From the NCBI GenBank assembly GCA_963935595.1, contig OZ012541.1, positions 29,179,860 to 29,243,859 on the forward strand: a DNA stretch of 64,000 nucleotides, in the 5' to 3' direction. Position numbers and translations under genes: made by a program. Under the pieces are notes generated by a model. The model did no database searches and had not been told where the DNA came from. It saw only the letters and a list, made by a program, of their open reading frames with translations. The stretch is from Schoenobius gigantellus (lineage: Eukaryota > Arthropoda > Insecta > Lepidoptera > Crambidae). Below are positions 61,801 through 64,000 of the stretch, in pieces (position 1 is the stretch's first letter; every line of letters starts with the position of its first letter).

Positions 61801-63340
61801 ATCGGAATATTCTTAAATTAATTAATCTATCTCTAAAAAAATTAAGTATTAAAACATTTTATAACATTATTAAAAGTGACTTTTTAGCATTTTGAAACGT
61901 TTATACAGATTTCACATTATTCCCTTTTGTGTCTAATAGATAATCAAGGTGGACACGTGGACTGGGGCAGTTGTCACCTGGGGAGAGCTTGGCTGCTATC
62001 CCAGCGAGCCTGTGTTTGTGCCTGCTCCGCATTCTAAGGTATGTTGTGATTTTAATACCTTAACGCCTGAATGCTGGAAACGATAATTAGATTATTGAAC
62101 CCTCTATGGAAACCTTTGGCCTTTCCTTCCTGATTGTAAGAGTCGGCGCGCACCTGTAATTTAGAAGTTTGATATCTGATATAATTATGTCTATTTTTTC
62201 TTATAGAGGCTTCTAAGCTCTTAAGAAAAAAAAGATGAACAAACAGACAAACGGACAAGAAAGTGATCCTATAAGGGTCCTGTTTTATCCTATTGAGGAA
62301 CGGAACCCTAGAAATATACCACAGGTTATATGTACTTAATATTAGAAAAAGTACTACCACTAACGACATTGAACGAATCGTCTCACACTAATCATGAATG
62401 AGACCTATTCGGTTTTACACAAATGTCTGATAAAGAACACTTGTGTGTAAGTTGAAATATTTCAATAAAAATAAATTAAAGTGTGTATGAAAATCCTGAA
62501 ACAACCACGACAGCAAATATTGTTCACTTTTGGCATTTTTAAGTATTAAAAAGTATGTGTATAAGAAATTTATTTAAGAAATCTAAGGCGTATTTGGTCC
62601 ACCTTCTGTTGAATTGACATAATATTCATCAAATACTACTTGAACCGGTAAACTTCGTATTATCCTGACAGAAGATAGATCAATATCGCAGTGTAACAGT
62701 CATTTTTCATACAAAATTATCACTATTACTTTATATTAGGATTTCCTCTATTAATTTCCTTTTAAAACCAGCCCTGTATTAAATAAAAAAATAAAGAGGT
62801 ACTGACCCCCTAGACAAGATGCCTTTCGATAATCGCTAACGCAATCGCTAGAAGGAAAATGTATGCGATTTGACATAAGCCCTCGTTTAGCTTTCGAGCG
62901 CAATTGTCAAATCTCATACATTATCCATTTAGCGATTGCGTTTGCGATTATCGAAAGGCATCTTGTCTAGGGGGGCTGAAATCAGTCCATTGACGTCCTT
63001 CAATGAATCTGTCAATCCGTTTTTAGTTTCAGCGAGACAATCGAACGGCGTTTCATTTTAATATATAAAATTATCACTAGAACTACCTCAAACGGTTTCT
63101 TTTCGAGTAATTTATCTGTGATTGAGATGACGATGCTTAAGTGCAACTTTGTTGTAGAACGAGGACGATGGTGTATTACTGAGTGCCCTGGTGTTCGCTG
63201 ACGACGAGCAAGCAGTGTCTCTGGGAGTTTTTCAGGCGTCCGATTTGAGGCTGATAGCGAAGGCTTCGTTTCACACGCCCTCGCCGGCGCCGAAATGTTT
63301 GCACGGCTGGTTCCTTAGCGATAAGTCTAAGTTGACGTAG
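40880..63340 (+). CDS. ninaB: Carotenoid (isomero)oxygenase, NinaB/RPE65 family, 13 exons
   Basis: Exons: 40880-40982, 45754-45865, 48190-48336, 49138-49248, 51160-51257, 52689-52769, 56883-56963, 58856-58980, 59691-59867, 60184-60340, 61294-61355, 61940-62038 and 63158-63340. All phases join, giving 1,536 nt or 511 residues, a normal family length. The enzyme cleaves C40 carotenoids to retinal; insect NinaB also isomerises one half to the 11-cis form used in vision. The four iron-binding His are present: H184 (HTSHPHV), H242 (MHTFGIT), H312 (FYLHIINSYE) and H500 (KCLHGWF). Second-shell acid sites occur at YPSEP (E441) and EDDG. PSWLNGSLLRNGPGSLKVG (N-terminal blade) and PDPC (112-115, the site palmitoylated in RPE65) are typical. 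There is no signal peptide. Intron 6 uses a GC donor. Exons 3 and 4 are both symmetric (phase 2-2). Introns carry many TEs. Lepidoptera may have several paralogues, so orthology to fly ninaB is inferred from very high motif identity. Confidence 0.95.
43403..44624 (+). CDS. Small unrecognised protein nested in ninaB intron 1, two exons
   Basis: Exon 1 is 43403-43489 or 43415-43489 (in-frame ATGs four codons apart). Exon 2 is 44445-44624 and ends in TAG. The donor AAA|GTAAAT and the acceptor TTTGATTTTTTCACAG are good, and the join is phase 0. The product is 88 or 84 residues. It starts MSGQWETKLVKFNLQDFITD, continues with GGIPAKLRARLNDLS, and ends HPVTSLWKN. It is hydrophilic, has no membrane segment or signal, and has 1-2 Cys; the C-terminal part looks helical. 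I recognise no family. It cannot be a ninaB isoform, because exon 2 would meet a stop if spliced to ninaB exon 1. A minus-strand SINE sits in its intron. It could be the 3' end of a longer gene or an old duplicated fragment. Confidence 0.5.
43505..43714 (-). mobile_element. tRNA-derived SINE, reverse orientation
   Basis: The full order on the minus strand is: 'gacgacacggttagcgcagagg' head, B box GGTTCGATTCC, 'aacaaatattttgtatgg', 'cataca..gcacccacgacacagga', 'gtgggcgacgttttt' tail. It is related to the copies at 29094/34228 and 49291. It lies in the intron of the small nested gene. Confidence 0.8.
45159..45308. mobile_element. Mariner-like MITE, CAGTCGACTAC ends, TA site
   Basis: CACTCGACTACAAAAA at the left and TTTTTGTAGTCGACTG at the right are inverted, and similarity continues to 'ggtcaaagatacaaaaata'. 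TA flanks both ends (45157-45158 and 45309-45310). The unit is 150 bp and non-coding, and lies in ninaB intron 1. Confidence 0.65.
46490..46700 (-). pseudogene. LINE RT C-terminal remnant
   Basis: On the minus strand, two frames together give the GVKTLGPWGPGAQ, FKVLSKRLKDVTGNLKAGS, FLAQRISLAIQRGN and ASSILGTLPRG blocks, the usual C-terminal end of a non-LTR RT that is common in animal genomes. There is a frameshift between the first and second block. It lies in ninaB intron 2. Confidence 0.55.
47559..47828. mobile_element. MITE with ~45-bp imperfect TIRs in ninaB intron 2
   Basis: 'tccggggcacctaaatcaagccaccttgcacttttg' at the left is matched inversely by the sequence ending 'gctcaatttaggtgtccggga'. 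Both arms continue to 'attatatcg'. The unit is non-coding, about 270 bp. Confidence 0.65.
48394..48882. mobile_element. TIR element with GTTCCAGATAAGCA ends
   Basis: GCTGTGTTCCAGATAAGCA near the left is matched inversely by TGCTTATCTGGAACGCGCC near the right. The interior is about 490 bp and AT-rich without an ORF. It lies in ninaB intron 3. Confidence 0.5.
49291..49508 (+). mobile_element. tRNA-derived SINE, most complete copy
   Basis: The tRNA-like head is 'tagcacggttagcgcagaggtcgag' with B box GGTTCGATTCC. The body is 'gatattttgtatggcctacagaaatttgttccgggc' to 'gtggggcgacgtttt', followed by an A-rich 'aaataaataaataaaat' tail. It starts about 40 bp after the exon 4 donor of ninaB. It serves as the uninterrupted reference for the split SINE at 29094/34228. 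Confidence 0.85.
49784..49860 (-). repeat. 'cattttgcgttttgctc' minisatellite, inverted copy
   Basis: From 'ccttcggagcataatgtacaatacgcagaatg' to 'gcaaaacgcaaaatgtac' it is the reverse complement of the start and end of the longer array at 50368-50510, including the unique 'ttcggagcata' terminus. It has fewer units. Confidence 0.65.
50368..50510 (+). repeat. 'cattttgcgttttgctc' minisatellite array
   Basis: About eight units of 14-18 bp built on 'cattttgcgttttgctc', 'cattttgcatgtggtgctc' and 'cattctgcgtattgta', ending in 'attatgctccgaagggg'. Every reading frame is open, because the unit lacks stops; these ORFs are not genes. It lies in ninaB intron 4. Confidence 0.7.
50552..50762. mobile_element. 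Mariner-like MITE, CAGTCGAC ends, TA site
   Basis: CAGTCGACAAAG..GGTCTACCAGTAGAGT at the left is matched inversely by ACTCTACTGGTAGACC..CTATGTCGACTG at the right, over about 43 bp. TA lies at both borders (50550-50551 and 50763-50764). The unit is 211 bp and non-coding. Its end sequence resembles the element at 45159-45308. Confidence 0.75.
51995..52247. repeat. Common lepidopteran repeat ('aaaacaaagtcccccgtcgcgtctgtctg')
   Basis: It contains 'gtctgtctgttcgcgataaactcaaaaactactgcagcgattttc', 'gcggttttcaccactcgatag' and the ending 'gttcgcgggcacagctag', the standard blocks of a high-copy lepidopteran interspersed repeat. It is non-coding and lies in ninaB intron 5. Confidence 0.55.
53268..53455. 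mobile_element. Palindromic MITE, second copy of the 40086 family
   Basis: The arms share 'gacttcaaaaaagttaaaaataatataagaatagg', 'cagacaacatcacact' and 'gaagttggtgcc' with their complements, as at 40086-40282. It lies in ninaB intron 6. Confidence 0.65.
54828..55142. mobile_element. Large palindromic MITE in ninaB intron 6
   Basis: GGCTCAATTTACACCGCCGC at the left is matched by GCGGCGGTGTAAATTGAGCC at the right. The arms continue with 'gcgactttttgcaacg', 'ataatgaacttta' and 'aacatacaaactaaatacgagcca' and their complements, about 120 bp per arm. The loop is about 60 bp. Confidence 0.8.
55690..55965 (+). repeat. SINE-like lepidopteran repeat with A-rich end
   Basis: It has the typical blocks 'gtacctccgtcttacctatttctgccgcaaagcagcagtgc', 'tgttccggtttgaagggt', 'gactgttaccacttactatcaggtgggca' and an A-rich end near 55955. 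A 119-codon ORF through it is not a gene. Confidence 0.6.
57016..57202. mobile_element. Palindromic MITE in ninaB intron 7
   Basis: The arms are 'ttgttcagacaagcaaaatgaagatcttttactatgggacc' and its near complement ending 'agcaaaatgaacagc'-like. The inner stem is 'aaaatcagctgttccataca'. The repeat at 3330-3473 has a similar outer stem. Confidence 0.65.
57316..57749 (+). mobile_element. Short RTE LINE 3' fragment with perfect 14-bp TSD
   Basis: AGGTGATCATTGCT at 57302-57315 recurs exactly at 57750-57763. The insert is the RTE 3' end. It matches the element at 31901-33822 from the VTYGTETWP codons through 'gtcggtaggcc' and 'caacagtgggcgtctcttggctg'. Several indels and stops are present. It lies in ninaB intron 7. 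Confidence 0.85.
58459..58572. repeat. Compound hairpin 'ttatgtcgcaggttgttatatagctc'
   Basis: The outer inverted arms ('ttatgtcgcaggttgttatatagctc' and its near complement) enclose an inner perfect stem built on 'cagtaactttac', itself repeated. It lies in ninaB intron 7. Confidence 0.5.
60902..61151. mobile_element. Possible MITE, ends GATCAGGGTGATTTTGTAAC
   Basis: GATCAGGGTGATTTTGTAACTCATCG at the left is matched inversely by GATGAGTTACAAAATCACCACCCTGAT at the right with one indel. The unit is about 250 bp, has no ORF and lies in ninaB intron 10. Confidence 0.55.
62808..62973. mobile_element. CCCTAGACAA MITE family, best preserved copy
   Basis: CCCTAGACAAGATGCCTTTC at 62808 is matched inversely by the end at 62973, and the whole 166 bp folds on itself ('gataatcgc', 'attgtcaaat', 'cattatcc'). 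It lies in the last intron of ninaB. It is related to the copies at 2537-2710 and 36675-36982. Confidence 0.75.
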
Positions 63341-63917
63341 AGGGTACATGGTATACTATAGTATAGGTACTGATAAGTAAAATATTTTTTTATGGTACCA
63401 TTTAGCAGTGGTACTTGCGGACGAGTATGAACCCCATCATCGACTCTATATTTTCTCCAGCGCTTATGAAAAGTCAGCCTTTTTTAATAACAGTACTAAC
63501 TGTTTTATTTATATAATATACAACATAATATTTGAGTCATGTTTTTGTCAGTTTCTTGCTTCCCAAGAAATATAAATGGTTTGCGATTTCTTTTAAAATT
63601 TATCGTGTTTGATAGGCGGGAGGAGAATAAGTGATCAAGTAACATTAATTAAATAGAAACGGGAACTTAAATTGTCCGTTTTGGTTTCATTTACTTTAAT
63701 ATCACAATTAGTTACTGGTACAAAGTTCCTTACACTGAACATAAAAATATTGCTTAAGTGTTAGAACGACAATGTGTTTTATGGTAGACAAAGGTACCTA
63801 ACTAGGCATGTATTTAACTTTTAACCTCAAGTCGCTTCCCAGCCTTCGTTTAAATATAATTTTTAATTTACAATAATAATATTTAAAACGACGCAAACCA
63901 CAAACCTGTCGTGCTGT

Positions 63918-63923
63918 AATAAA
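63918..63923 (+). terminator. Candidate poly(A) signal of ninaB-like gene
   Basis: AATAAA occurs 578 bp after the stop codon, followed by T-rich sequence. It is the first canonical hexamer I noted downstream, but shorter variants upstream could be used instead. Confidence 0.35.
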
Positions 63924-64000
63924 TCTTTAATTTGTTTGTAACATTTGCATAACCCGTCCCCGTGTCAAGATTCGTCAGGGTTTCAAAAAAAGCCACATTG

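Overview
The window looks like nuclear DNA of a moth or butterfly (ditrysian Lepidoptera). It is AT-rich, and its genes have many small exons with GT-AG introns. It is packed with tRNA-derived SINEs, RTE- and Jockey-type LINE pieces, palindromic MITEs and short interspersed repeats of lepidopteran type. No bacterial or viral gene organisation is visible. All real genes had to be assembled from exons, because most exons are shorter than or hidden among spurious ORFs.

Layout. (1) 1-17.7 kb: no convincing host gene. It holds MITEs (2.5, 3.9, 6.3 and 8.6 kb), a 1.05 kb TIR element (9.4-10.5 kb), a decayed minus-strand Jockey-like LINE (11.6-12.6 kb), a LINE 3' end (13.4-13.8 kb), and a Ty3/Gypsy integrase remnant (14.2-16.7 kb) interrupted by a TIR element and by a poly(A) retroposon. 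(2) 17.77-26.26 kb: a seven-exon plus-strand gene encoding a predicted 400-residue relative of mitochondrial malate dehydrogenase. It keeps the Rossmann glycine motif but has lost the catalytic His and Asp and the substrate Arg region, and it ends in a new Cys-rich tail. (3) 29.2-34.2 kb: a DNA transposon with 29-bp perfect TIRs that landed inside a SINE. It carries a broken transposase-like gene, a minisatellite, and a nested 5'-truncated RTE LINE flanked by a perfect 11-bp duplication. (4) 34.2-40.8 kb: repeats only, including a GC-rich palindrome at 34.9 kb. (5) 40.88-63.34 kb: a 13-exon plus-strand carotenoid (isomero)oxygenase of the ninaB/RPE65 family, predicted 511 residues, with all four iron-binding histidines. 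One intron is GC-AG, and the introns are full of MITEs, SINEs and an RTE fragment. (6) Nested in ninaB intron 1 (43.40-44.62 kb), on the same strand: a small two-exon gene for an unrecognised protein of 84-88 residues.

The two main genes have no obvious functional link. ninaB would make retinal from dietary carotenoid for visual pigment. The MDH-like protein looks like a pseudoenzyme, possibly with a structural or redox role in mitochondria. The most unusual content is the MDH-like pseudoenzyme with its cysteine enrichment, the nested small gene, and the nested transposon stacks, in which target-site duplications fix the order of insertion.
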